64,000 nucleotides of DNA, from NCBI GenBank assembly GCA_029817715.1, contig JARUPY010000602.1, positions 2,187,501 through 2,251,500 of the forward strand, in the 5' to 3' direction. The position numbers were made by a program, and so were the translations under genes. Under the pieces are notes generated by a model. It worked only from the letters and a program-made list of their open reading frames with translations, was not told the origin of the DNA and did not search any database. Below, piece after piece: positions 34,501 through 45,875 of the stretch (the first letter of the stretch is position 1; every line of letters begins with the position of its first letter). Source of the DNA: Melastoma dodecandrum (lineage: Eukaryota; Streptophyta; Magnoliopsida; Myrtales; Melastomataceae).

Positions 34501-35566
34501 AGGCGGCCTTAGTATCTTGCAGTATTATTTACGACAACGAGTTTTCTGCTCGCCTATCGGTTCCATCAATCCTGAGACTTCGAGCATCTACACTAATGGC
34601 CTTGTCTCAAGATACACGAACTGACACGACCTTGACTACGAGACTTGCTCGCCGATTTCTTTATTTAGGAGATTCTCAAGGATGTAGAATCCATGAAGAG
34701 AGCACTGGTGCTGCACTAAATGCCCGTGCGACTTCAGCTGTTTTTAGTCAAAACATATCTACGGATAACTACGACATCACGGAGCAAGGTACAAACTTTT
34801 AGGTCCCGCTGAGATCTGATTTTCGGTAATTATGTAGTAGTGCGCGGTATAATATTTATTTTCTTGTTGCCTAACCTTTGTGGTCCGTACGACTCAGGAA
34901 AATCTGGACAGAGTGACGATTCCTTGCTTTTGGGTGGACGTGGTAGTGAGGAGATAGTAATCGATGTTGAGCATGACAAAGTCGGTGTCTCTATAGGTCA
35001 TGCTCATTCTTGTGGACACTTGTCTGAGGATCCAGTCACGGAATTCATGGAGAGGGTCCCTGACATGAGCAGCCATTCTGCAAATAATCCCCCCGAGGTG
35101 TTCTTGCCAGGTCTCATAATCCACATAGTGCCCACAAAGACGTCAGAATTGAGTTTTCCCATGTGGAGAGTCTGGAAATCAGGCACACAGGAGACATACA
35201 AAGCTTACATCTCGCACAGAGAAAACTTCAAGGACATCGTCGTGTCCCCGTCCATGTTTCTTGACCATCTACCTTGGAGGTACCATCCCTAGCCTAATAC
35301 TTTATCGACTTTATTTCGATGGTCCCCGTGTTTTATCCCATCTTAGAATCGTCCACGTAATCTGTGCAGCAGTATTCTTTTCTCAGACAGTTCTATTGTC
35401 TGGCAATGGCATCATTGATCGGCAAAAGCCGATTCCACATTACATAGCTTGTGTGGTTTGGTATTTATAATGTGACGAGATGTAATGTGCCGCTTGTTAA
35501 CGCTGCTGCTGCAGATGCCACAAGGCCATGCAGAAAATCTTGGCTAGATCAGTTACTGATTCATAG
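28599..35566 (+). CDS. sn1-specific diacylglycerol lipase-like protein (lipase class 3, N-terminal membrane domain)
   Basis: Membrane lipase related to animal DAGL and to plant mono-/diacylglycerol lipase N-terminal proteins. Fourteen exons join to 743 aa: 28599-28868, 29396-29534, 30330-30534, 30612-30712, 31298-31419, 31512-31603, 32176-32281, 32470-32624, 33524-33633, 34069-34202, 34334-34431, 34523-34788, 34898-35279 and 35515-35566. Hydrophobic helices occur at residues 14-35, 47-60 and in WWTRVAMLITVLQF. A further one is LLVFLAMTFFVPLAHFFAG. The lipase domain has TVVIAVRGTETPEDLITDG, HYGHSGIVEAARDLV and the nucleophile elbow IVGHSLGGAIA. After it, RVYGFGSLPCVDSAVA. All exons are intact and in phase. 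A transposon sits immediately downstream of the exon 2 donor (29548-30005). Confidence 0.92.
29548..30005. mobile_element. Non-autonomous Mutator-like (MULE-type) element with 10-bp target duplication
   Basis: 458 bp flanked by the direct repeat AGTGAGTTTG at 29538-29547 and 30006-30015. The ends form a terminal inverted repeat: GAGGTTTGTATGG on the left and the reverse complement GAGATTTGTATGG on the right. Similarity continues inward for about 80 bp (AAAACGGTTC and CCGCCCCTAAG occur in both arms). The inside carries several hairpin-prone units of the type AGTTGCGGTTTCAAACCG. There is no open frame. A 9-11 bp duplication with long inverted repeats is typical of Mutator-like elements. It lies in intron 2 of the lipase gene. 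Confidence 0.85.
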
Positions 35567-38500
35567 ACCTGATATCCTGGTGGCTCTGAGGGGATCCACA
35601 TGTTTCGATAAGCTGTGCTCTCAGGTACCGTCTCCGAACTCTCGACACCAACGATGCTCGCGGAAAGCTAAGCCAGAGCAATCTTCTGCTCTGCCGGAGG
35701 AGAGATAGAGACGCCTGGCATGCCGAAGACTCGACAGTATGGTTGGGCAATACTAAATTACTAACCCCATTAACTGTGTTGACCTGTATGATAATTGTAG
35801 TTAACGTATGGGGGGTGTACATACGTTGGTTATGTATCTAAGGATGATCCCTACTAATTCATAAAATCCTTCCGTTACTACTTAATACATCTTCTTTTTT
35901 GAATTTCATCATTAATAAACAAATATAATTAGGTAGCAATTTAGTAATAAGTGAGATGGGAAAATATTAATGCTTATGTAATTTCAATTTACGAAAAATT
36001 CCTTTCAATTTAGCAAGATATTGTCATAAGTTGTGCAGGTATTTGTGTTATCGTTATTTACTTAATTAGCTTTCTATTATAATAGGGTTAATTTAAAAAA
36101 TGCGAAATATGGTTCCACTTCAATGATGTTCTTATATTCTGATTGGGAACATCTGATATTATCTTGAAGGAGGTTTGTTGCTGTTCTAAAATACTTAGAA
36201 TAACCAACTAACATAAAGAAAGAATTTAACATACAAGAATCTTGTTCCATAATACTTTTTAAAATCAACTACCTTTACGTACAAACCTCTTTATATTCAC
36301 GATTGTTGTTTAACCATATGTATCCGCGCGTTATGGCCACGTATTTTCTAACAATAAGCCTGTCGTAGTACAATAAAAGATTTGATTTTATTATATACTA
36401 ATTCCCGAAGAAATGCCTTTGTATAGTTAAATTTAGTTTTGTTTTTCTTTTTTCGTAGGTTCAAAACGAATAGAGTCGCTAGTAAAGTATTCGTAAGCTC
36501 ACTCTTTCAAATTTTGATTCGAATTCGACTTGATGTATCGAGTTTTAAAACTTATAATTCGGTTACTCACGAATCATATATATTATATAATAAATATTAA
36601 TATTTTATTAATGTAATAAAAACATAATATGAACGGGTACACGAGCTTCTATGGTCCGACGCCTGACCATTCGACCTCGGGGCGACCGGTCTCTCCCACA
36701 TGTGCCGCTTGTTTCTTTCCATCCAGTGGTAGTAAGTCATGCCTGAAATGCACCTAAGGATCTTTGCAGCGCCCCTGGCCCCAGATATGCTGGATACGAA
36801 TAAGTACAGATCCTCCACCGATTTTGGCCATGGCCTGTACCTGATCAACTCACTAAGGTGAATCCACACTTGTGCGGCGAATGAATTCGCATATAAAGAG
36901 TAAATGATCTACTATTTCCTCTTCCTTGTCGCATAAGACGCACTTTGGCGTGCTTGATCTGATTCGGAGCATTTAGCCTGCGTCAGGATCTTCGCGAGTA
37001 CGTCTGGCAACTACTTCAAACCGCCATCTGCCGTGTCCAGTTCTGTTCTATTCGCGTACCAATTCCCACGTTGAACCTTACATTGCAATTTGGTCCCTCG
37101 TAATTAGGAGGACAGTGAAGAAGAAACATTCCGTGGTCATCCTTAATTCGGATTGCTATTTTCATCCCATTCTTCGTTTGCATTTCTGTGTCTGTAAAAC
37201 ATTCATGAAACTTAAGATCCTTTATAGTAAGTTCTAGATTATCGAGGTTCGTTGACATTGCTACTGAATATGGGCTTGAATTGTATGGCTAATTGGTTCC
37301 AAAAACATGGGAGATCTCATAGTCTCCCTGTGATCCGTTTGAAGAATTCAAGCCAACGCACAACTTGCGGAAGGGATACATTATGGAACTACTTGGGATC
37401 TTCCCGAAAGATGGTCTCACTTTTCTGGAGGTTGATATTCCATCATTGGATTGTGTTTGACAGATTTGGAAGCTAATTACGACACGTTTGCTTTAACAGG
37501 GAAAAAACAGATAGAACAGTCCTTCGTCCAAGGTGCAATCATCCTAGGTAAGGCTCCTCTTCCTCTCTGGACTTCCCTCTTCGTTTAGAAGGTGCTTATG
37601 AGTCTCAACTCTAGTATTCCGTTGATGGTTCTTGATGAAGCTTTTCTGCGTTGGATGCTAAAATTTTGTTCGGATAGATATCGACAACAATGCCTCCCAG
37701 AAAAGTAATCAGGAGGCGCAGTATGGCTAGTGCATTCCATTTAATGCCCTAAGACGGAATAAATGCTCTGAAACAAAAGGAGAGGCCTTGAATTCTTCAA
37801 TATGCAGCCTTCTCGACAATTTCGCTTAGTCGCCTTCTTTCGATCAGCAGTTGTGACCAGATCTTTCTGTCGTCGTGGTTTGGGGGATATTAACACGTGA
37901 GTGTAGCTAGCTGTAGAGAGAGTAGCCCACTTAGGATTATATGTAAGGTCGGACACTTCTTTTCTTTTTTCGATATGGGAACTAGGGTTGCCTCATTCTA
38001 GTGGCAATCCTTTTAAAAGACTCTTCAGCATCGGAATTGCAGCTTAAGCATTTTATTAAACAGCTTAGGTTATTTTTCTTAAACATCAGAATTTAACAAG
38101 CTGGGATTTTTTTTTTTTTTTTTTTTGCTTGTAAAGGCGATGCACTGGTTTCACAAACATCATCAGGAGTGGATTCTCCTGATTGTGATCACATCTGTCA
38201 TTAGTAAGCTGTTGGAGGCATTTTTATCTGTTTAGACAGTGTCCAGCATGTAGGAGGAAGTAAGTCATAAGGTTCTGGCAATCAATCAATCATTGCAGGG
38301 TAAGTATTGTTGGTCAAAGCTTTAGGACGTACCCACCCACTCACATTTTTTTGTAGTAAACAGCATTGGTGCCAAAAAAGTGGTTCCGATTTCATCATGC
38401 AAGTTGATTGCTGGAAAGTCACGATACAGCAGCAGGGGGGGTGGGGGGGACAGAGGCTTGTGAAAAAGGTGAACAGATTCTGCTTTTAAGGGTGGGTGGG

Positions 38501-40331
38501 GGTGGGAGGGATCTTTCTTTTTCTGGGTTTGATTTGTGTTGAAGTTGAATCCTGCAGAGCATTTTATTTTGGCTCCCAGACCAACAACAGGCTTCCTCAT
38601 TCTGATATTTTTTTTGCTTATAAGAACTTGTTAGTGAGTGATGATGAGTTTCATCATGGAGCGCCGGGTCTTTGTTGTGTGTTTTGGGAATAGGGTCTGA
38701 TGAGGTGGGTGTTCTTGAGTAAATTACAAGGGGGGATGGATAGTTTTGTCCATTCTGGGTCAAATCTGCTGTATTTGTAGTTTTTTGGCAAGTTGGGGGG
38801 GAAGGTTTGGATGAATCTTTGGGAATATTTTGAGGGGTTGGGGAGCCACCCACGTCACCCCCATGACATAAAAAGGAGATGGGTGTTGTGTTAGCCAGCA
38901 AGACCCAATGAATGAATGAGAGAGAGAGAGAGATGTCGTCCGTCCTTTTTTCTTTTTTGACCCCAACCAACCAACCAAAAGAGGTAGGGAGAGGGGAGGG
39001 GGTGGTCGTTCAATTAATGATAAAAATATACTGTGTCTTTTACACATACCAAGCATGATGCATGCCTTAATAGATTTGATAGTGTACAATTTCCCACTTG
39101 AGCGGGCGGGCGGGGTGGCACGGCAGTCAGTCCCCCGTGCATCTGCAATTGTCGTGACAATTGAAGATTTGGGTGGGTATTCGTTTGATAGAGAATGCTG
39201 CCCTCCTCCTAAAAGTGGGCGGTTGAAGAAACCCTGTTCTTTATACTTTATTTATTTTTTTTTTTTTAGAGAATGTTTTATACACCCTGGTCTCCCCCCG
39301 TTTGATATTTTTGAATCTGTGTAAAATATGTTGTATTTGATGATTTCCAAAATCAGACAGACATTGGATTCGTTGTCAACGACCAATGAGAATAACACCC
39401 ACCGCCACCGCCACTAAACCACACACACACACAAATCTATTTTACTTAAATCTCTGAGAATAATGTTTCACTAGTAGTAGTAGTAGTGGTGGGTGGGTTT
39501 GGGTTTGTGGTTGGCAAAAAGAATAAAAATAATTAGAGGAATGTGTGTGGGGGGAGGGGAGGGGAGGGGAGGAGACAGTGCTTTTTGGTGTACAATAACA
39601 ATTTTGGTATTCGTCTTCTACAGCGAATTCGGAGTCACGTTTGGGGAACGAGGATTTTTCCGAAATTTATTGATAAAATATTAAAAAAAAAACAAAATGG
39701 AACAAAGATAGGGAGGATGTAATGTACCCCCGATATCTCATAGGACTACTTCCTCCTCCTAAGTATTATATTATAGAATTTGATTTTGGTGTTGTCCACG
39801 TACGTGAGTCACGTGATCCCCCTCCTAAATTTAAAATGTAATTTGAACCAGATTTTGTTTTTTAATTGGGCAATTTTTAGGAAATCCGGAATCGTACGGA
39901 TGGTTAAAAATACTATTAATAATTCTTTTTAAAAAAAAAAAAGAATAGAGAAAACAACAAGTGGGGTTTTATATGTACATAGAAGAACTTTTCTTGGTTT
40001 TTAAAAGGGTTCTTTCTTTGTGTTCGTCCCCCCATTCGAGGATATAATAATATTTGTCCAAACCCACGCGACCTCACTCCATCCCCCCCAACCCACCCAC
40101 CCCACCTAAATTATTTATAAGTTGTAGGGGAGAGAGCTGAGAGAGGTGGTGGGTTTTATTATTATTTTACCTTCTTCACGTCTGTCTCTCTTCTTCTTAC
40201 ATCCTCCTCCTCCTCCTCCTTGGATCGCCGCCTTCCCCAATTATTATTAAGTTAAAACAAAAAGCTCCAATCCTCCTTCTCCTCTCTCTCTCTCCTCTAT
40301 CTCTCTGTTTTACTTGCTGCCAACAAAACTA
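35567..40331. other. Long intergenic region, lipase 3' end to bHLH promoter
   Basis: 35570-36600 is AT-rich and empty. A LINE remnant lies near 36575-36995 and is listed separately. 37000-38100 has no recognisable gene; an 80-codon frame at 37016-37258 (minus) matches nothing I know. A 22-nt T tract lies near 38106. 38300-39100 and 39450-40300 hold G-rich, GA and CT tracts. The last 170 bp before 40332 are strongly CT-rich and probably form the bHLH 5' UTR. Confidence 0.5.
36575..36995 (-). pseudogene. LINE (non-LTR retrotransposon) ORF2 C-terminal remnant, zf-RVT region
   Basis: Reverse translation gives CVLCDKEEEIVDHLLF, then PWPKSVEDLYLFVSSISG, AAKILRCISGMTYYHWMERN and KRHMW. This is the zinc-binding reverse-transcriptase (zf-RVT) tail of plant L1-type LINEs. 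Upstream (about 36960-37010) only fragments such as LRIRSSTP continue, with a stop before them. No reverse-transcriptase core, poly-A tail or target duplication was found, so it is a short dead fragment. Confidence 0.75.
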
Positions 40332-41999
40332 ATGTACCCCTCTTCTTCTTCCTCCCATAAATCCATCCAGACCACCACCGCCTCCGTATCTGTAGCCGGG
40401 TTGGTCAGGTATTGCTCCGCTCCCTCCTCCTTCCTTTCCACTGCCGCGGATTCCGTTGTCGGGGGAGCGACTAATAATATGTCCTCCTCCCCCTCCACAC
40501 GGGATCTCTCCCCCCCCGGATCTCCCATGTTCCCCCCTCCTCCCCGCCCCCTCCAATCCTCTCCCTTGTTCGGGAACTACTTCTCGGGGTACTCCCAGCC
40601 TACTACATCCAAGGTCAACGCTCCTGCACCAGCGAAGGAGGGTCCCACCCCCCCCGGTGGTCTGCACAGAGCCTTTGGTTTGACAGAGACGGGACTAGGA
40701 GCTTCTCCTTCTTCCCCTGCTGCATCTGCTTCGGCCTCAGTTTCTTTGCCGAGGCAGAGCAGCTCCCCCGCTGGATTCCTGTCTCATTTGGCCTCCGAAA
40801 ACGGTATGATCCTTCTCAGGGATTGGCGGTCCCAAGTGGCTTTCTGAGCTCTGTTTCCAGCATACCAAGAGGCAGCCACGAATGGTTCCCGCTTCCTGTT
40901 TGTTGCAGGAGGTTTCTCGCTGACCTGCGGGGCCAGAACATCTAACAGCGGTGCCCCTAGTTCGAGGCTTAAGACGCAGCTGAGCTTCACCAGACAAGAT
41001 TCCTCCCTCCCTCAGGCGAGCGAGAATGTCGTAAAAGGCGGCTCCGGCTCGGATAACGGCCATCACCATGTCAACCAGTCTTCGTACACGAACTTCGGGC
41101 TGGACTCCTGGGAAAGCTGCAGCAACACTGTGTTTTTCTCCCCCGGGAAACGCGGCAAGACTATCGATGGAGATATTTATAGCTTCGATACACTGGAGAC
41201 TCAGGTATTGATGGATTTCTGTTCTCAGCTGCCGAAGAAAGATTTTGCTGCAACCGAGTGGTAGAAGTTAAAACCGATGCATCGTTGGCATTGGTTTCCG
41301 TTTCAATGCTGGCATTGTTAAGGGCCGAGAATCACTTGGTTTGGAAATGCTCGACGAGCACTCAGGCCTGATTTGTGCCCTTTCTCGCCTAATTTGCAGT
41401 TTAGCTTGCCCCAGACAACTCTGGAGATGGCGACCATGGAGAGGATGCTTCACATCCCGGACGATTCCGTCCCCTGCAAGATACGTGCCAAGCGCGGATG
41501 TGCTACCCATCCCCGAAGTATCGCCGAGAGGGTAGGTGTCGGCAGCATTACATTCTTCAAAGTTATTGGGATTTGCCCGACTTGATTAGACGCCACAGAC
41601 TAATTTAGCGGGATGCCACATTTATTGTAAAAATCACAGGAAAGGAGGACTAGGATAAGCGGAAGGTTGAAGAAACTGCAGGAGCTTGTCCCTAACATGG
41701 ACAAGGTATGTACCAATCAGTGATTTTACGCCCCCGTCGCAGCTGTTTGCTGGCAAGGGACAGTATTGATTTTGGTGAACTTCTCTGCAGCAAACAAGCT
41801 ACGCCGACATGCTTGATCTGGCCGTCGAGCACATAAAGACACTTCAAAACCAAGTACAGGTAAACTCCCATGGCATTTCACGCTTCCCGTCGTATTTTTC
41901 AGCGGTATTTCCCAGGCTTACCTAGGCATCGCTGCATTGTCCTGACAGAGGCTTCGCCGAGACCTCAACAACTGTACATGTGGATGCAAGCCGAGCTAG
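40332..41999 (+). CDS. bHLH transcription factor, group IXa (bHLH80/81/122/130 type)
   Basis: Nuclear DNA-binding factor of the clade that includes FBH flowering and stress regulators. Six exons give 361 aa: 40332-40803, 40909-41204, 41400-41531, 41640-41705, 41791-41859 and 41949-41999. The N-terminus has the clade motif GLVRYCSAPSSFL. Central clade motifs are SYTNFGLDSWE and SPGKRGK. The bHLH domain is at about residues 275-330: basic region RAKRGCATHPRSIAERERRT, helix 1 RISGRLKKLQELVPNMDK, helix 2 SYADMLDLAVEHIKTLQNQV. The His, Glu and Arg residues that contact E/G boxes are present (HPRSIAERERR). The C-terminus NNCTCGCKPS is the usual clade ending. Long Ser/Pro runs in exon 1 are typical. 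The 5' leader is a dense CT tract. Confidence 0.93.
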
Positions 42000-42771
42000 C
42001 AGAGAGTCGGCCTCTACTGCCAGTCGAGGCCGATTTCGGAGGGAGTTTTCGCAAGTGTAGAGATTATGCCGGTGACTGGAGTGATTTCAGTTGGGAGTTT
42101 TGGGGAACCTGACCAGTGTGTACGTATACATAAATTGGGTGGGGTAGTAGAAAGAAGCAGGCTGTTTTTGTAGGAGAATCTTGTAACCCTCTTTCACTGC
42201 TTTCGTTCGGAAGCTTTTCCTAGTCGTCTTGTATTGTACTCACATTCGGCTTCACATTTTGCTGGGTCAATGCGGATAGAGAATTCCTTATTTCCTCACA
42301 GAGGCTGAAAGGACATCCTACGACTTTGCATTTATTCGAGGAGTTCAAGCAAGGGATGCCCACGACGGCATTTCTAAATAAACAAGAGTTATTACGAGTT
42401 TTCGCGTTTCACGCTGCAATTTTAAAATTTTTGAAACAAGGTTTCAACTCGATTTTATTTAACTTAAAAAAAATCGAGTTATTTGAGAAATAATAAGCGG
42501 ACAACTTATATAAAAAGTTGAAATAACTTGAACTCGACTTTAAGCATTATTTTAAGAATTAAAAAAATGAATGTTTTAAATCGCGAAATATTTTCGCGAC
42601 CAAAGGTAATTATGAACGAGACTGATGCATTGCGGCCCTCAATCAGGACCCAGTCTTCTTTCAAGGTATTTCCATCAAGCTATGCAGCAGCAGCAACAGC
42701 CGCCTGAAGAATATTCATTATGGATCCCATGGATCCGAAACGTAGTGCGAGATTGGGGCAGCATCCTCACA
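42000..42771. other. bHLH 3' UTR and AT-rich spacer
   Basis: 3' UTR of the bHLH gene, then an AT-rich stretch (about 42380-42600) with paired ACTCGATTTTA / AAAATCGAGT segments and the near-palindrome CGCGAAATATTTTCGCG at 42582-42598. No gene seen. Confidence 0.45.
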
Positions 42772-43946
42772 CTATCTTCTCTTGTACCTGGAAAGAAAGA
42801 GCAACATCAGGATTGTCCCAAGAGTATAGGGGCATCACAGAAACTAGAGCAACCTTTTCTGACCATTAAGATTGCCTTAGATTCTTTACCTCGATTTGCT
42901 TTTAAACTCGGAACTCTTCTTGGCGGGTCCTGCACTTTGCTTTTTACCCTTCCTCTCGCGCATGTCATTCTGAAACAGGTCGCGTATCTCGTCTGATCTC
43001 GAAGCGCTCCTTTCGGAACTTCTCTTCGCTTTCTTAACGGGTTTCCTTACTACCTTGCCTGCATCCGCGGCTTTCTTCTTAGCTTTAACAGCTTTCGCCC
43101 TTCGATATGCCAGGTTGACCAGAGAAACTCCAGCTTTGTCCTTCTTCCCATTTGCGCCGCCCTACCAATCATTAAAAGATAGTCAGTCTTTCATACATGA
43201 TATACAATGTAATGGAAACTAAAGGAACGCCAATTCCGCAAATACCTCCGACTCATTAACCTCATCTTGCTCCAGCATCTCTCTAGCAGCTTCCAATTTT
43301 CGACGCTTTTTTACGGGGTAGTTTTTTCTGTTAAGAAATACATCAATACCATGTTTGGGATGCAATCTAACCTAAATAATAGCAGATGATAAAGGACAAT
43401 TACGAGGAGAATTCTGTGCCTCTCTTTCTCGTCTTCTTTTCTCCTTCGTCCTTAGATCTTCTGCTTGTTCCGCAATTATTACCTCCTTAGAATCATTTCC
43501 ATTCTCCGAAGAAGCCTACAGATTGAGAAATATCAAAAGATCATTTTGCAGCTAATATGAACTAATTGAATCTATTGAACAGTAATCTACTTATAAGTTC
43601 ATCTGGTGGGAAGACAGTCTGATTCCTGTTCACCAATGAGTAAGGACATCATCAGTCACCCAGGAACTGATGACAAGGTCAGTGCAACAGTTTGTGGTCT
43701 CTATTCTAATCCCTGCTTGTCTAACAGGAACCATCTAAGATCAAGTCAATAGTCCCCAAACTCCCAGATCTACCATTAGAACTCATTCCTTATTTAATTA
43801 AAGAAAAGCATACAGGACTTCTCCCCAATACAAGTAACTCCCACCTTTGCGGCCTTAGCTGCATTCTTTTTATCCTTTGTAGTCATGAACCAGGTTCTTT
43901 TAGGATGTGAGAATATGTCCTCTTGATGTGCGATCATATTTTCTGC
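42772..43946 (-). pseudogene. Truncated 3' end of a DEAD-box RNA helicase gene (RH28 type)
   Basis: Five exon-like blocks encode only the C-terminal extension of the nucleolar RH28/DRS1 helicase: 43946-43845 (AENMIAHQEDIFSHPKRTWF), 43515-43404 (EVIIAEQAEDLRTKEKRRRE), 43327-43246 (KKRRKLEAAREMLEQDE), 43161-42890 (SLVNLAYRRAKAVKAKKKAA, RSDEIRDLFQNDM) and 42787-42772 (YKRR, stop). Splice sites are preserved, so this is a DNA copy, not a retrocopy. Blocks 2 and 3 do not join in frame: together they are 194 nt, one base short of restoring frame. An AAAAAA run there may be the lesion. None of the DEAD-box helicase core is found upstream; instead, unrelated DNA and a Rab fragment follow. I therefore call it a truncated, probably dead copy, although it could still be transcribed. 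Confidence 0.7.
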
Positions 43947-44436
43947 CTGCACACACCAGGAAATGGAATGCACTCAGAAATCAATGTTTTTTCCTGTTCA
44001 TTTGATTTTAACCGAAACGCCAGGTGAAATGAGATCCCTTCCTAGCTGGTGGTGATCTCTTAAACCACACAAGCCACATTTTGAAGCCCCTTTTCATTAT
44101 AAAGAGCTGGAGGGTTTTGTTTTCAGTCGACCAATATTTTGAAAATAATATAGACGACCGCTTCTTATGAACACTTTGGCGAGTCTTCGGTCTCTACCTC
44201 TCTAATCTCTTCCTTGATCCTATCTTTTCGCCCTCTATACGGAAGTTAATCAAGCCCACTCGATACTTATGTGTTATCTTTCGTTTTCCATTAACCTCTT
44301 AACGCCTTCCGTTTTTCAAGTGTTTAGGTCTGATTGTTCTCACAGCAGGAACCCTGCCCTGATTCTTTTGAATCCACGGCTTAATCTGCGTGCTTGATAT
44401 CCGACAGTTACAGACTAATACCGATGTTATTTGCAG

Positions 44437-44750
44437 CTAATTCCGACACGGCGGTGGCCAAGATGCTTGTCGGGAACAAATGTGACTTGGGGAATATTAG
44501 AGATGTAAGCGTCGAGGAAGGCAAAATTTAGGGGAATCAGAGGGACTTTTTTTCATGGAGACATCAGCTTTGGATTCCACAAATGTGAAGAAAGCCTTTG
44601 AGATAGTCATCAAGGAGATGATCTACGACAATGTGAGCCGGAAGGTCTTGAACTAAGATTCATATAAAGCCGAACTATCCGTCAACAGGGTAACCCTGGC
44701 AAGCAATGGGGACATGCTGAAACAACACGAGACCTTTTCTTGCTGTTCCA
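44437..44750 (+). pseudogene. RABA5-type small GTPase gene fragment (second exon)
   Basis: It begins right after an intron-like acceptor (TTATTTGCAG at 44427-44436) and encodes NSDTAVAKMLVGNKCDLGNI and RDVSVEEGK. This contains the guanine-binding NKCD motif. A one-base deletion then shifts the frame to ESEGLFFMETSALDSTNVKK, with the ETSA G5 motif. AFEIVIKEMIYDNVSRKVLN follows, then an in-frame TAA, then SYKAELSVNRVTLASNGD. The first exon (P-loop, switch I and II) is absent. The order matches the RABA5 subgroup. Frameshift plus nonsense codon plus missing exon means a pseudogene. Confidence 0.8.
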
Positions 44751-45875
44751 GGTGATTTGAAGCTGTCATAAGTAAGGATTCATATTTGACGGGGAAAGGT
44801 GATCGACAGACTGGTTCTTACAAATCCACAATCAGTTGTGCTTGGGCTTGTTTACATATAAGATGCATTTCGAGTATGTTGTCATGCATTCTTTTATAGT
44901 CATGGAATCGGCCCGTCTTCTGCGAAGAACCTCTCTTTGAAAGGAAAATACATGTTTCTGGGAAGGGTTTCACATTTCAAGCACATTGAGATCTAAAAGA
45001 TCCGAGCATTAGGGCTGGAGAAGCTTGAGCAGAGGATGGCCTCAGCCTAAGCCAAGCCAAGCCAAGCCAGAAGAATATTGGGATGGTGGCCTCTTGTCTG
45101 TGAACCATGATTCCTTGGAAGTGGGATGAGCCCCATGCTTTGTTGTGTTGGCACATGGAGAGTTGACCACGCCAGTGCGGCAAAGCACCAACCATTTGTG
45201 CTCCTAATCATCTGAATCCATCCAAGGAAAAAGTCTACTCCTCCTAACAACAAAGGGGTAAACTTCTTTTTCATCTCCTTTCTTGTGATTGTGGTTCTTC
45301 GCTTTGGGGTGGGTGGTTCCTTTAGAACAGGGAGATCCCTCATCGTGATCAGTGTTGTTAGTGGTTGTAGCAATATTTAGTGTGGGTGGGTTTTCCAAAA
45401 CCACATTGAGTTTGAGCCTCCGATGTGCATTTGGCTGAGTGTTATGCAGGGGTGAATGGTGATGAGTGATTCACAACCCCCAATTAGCAAAACATTCATC
45501 CCCACTTAACTTCAATCACTATTTTATATCACGAAAATTTCATTTTCTCGATTTTCTCGTATAAAAGCGGTGCTTGAAATACCGATATTTTTAAGGAATG
45601 AAATCATTTTTTCAAATATGATTTATGAAAAAAGTTTTACGAAATATTTTCGCGAACGATATGCTTAAAAGGGCGAGAAGATCTTAAGCAAATTGTGGGT
45701 TTTGGTCTGGCCACAAAAGACATGGAAATGGAAATGACAATTTTGGATTGGCTCATCCCACCCTTAAAGATAAATCTTCTAGAAGCTTTTTGTTTTTATT
45801 GGTGCTGCTCTTAGATCTCCCCCATTATTGCGCTACTCGTACTTTTTTTTTTCACGTGGTCAACTCCATCCACTC
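44751..45875. other. Intergenic, no gene recognised
   Basis: Includes a short AGCCA tandem run near 45050-45070 and an AT-rich island at 45530-45670 that carries the ACGAAATATTTTCGCG motif (45639-45654). A 108-codon minus frame at 45047-45373 resembles no family I know and is not called. Confidence 0.4.

Noticed and set aside
38419..38970. 183-codon minus-strand frame upstream of the bHLH gene
   Set aside because: Composition follows G-rich and T-rich tracts; no family resemblance; overlaps other frames.
45047..45373. Minus-strand frame of 108 codons
   Set aside because: Contains AGCCA tandem run and no known motif.
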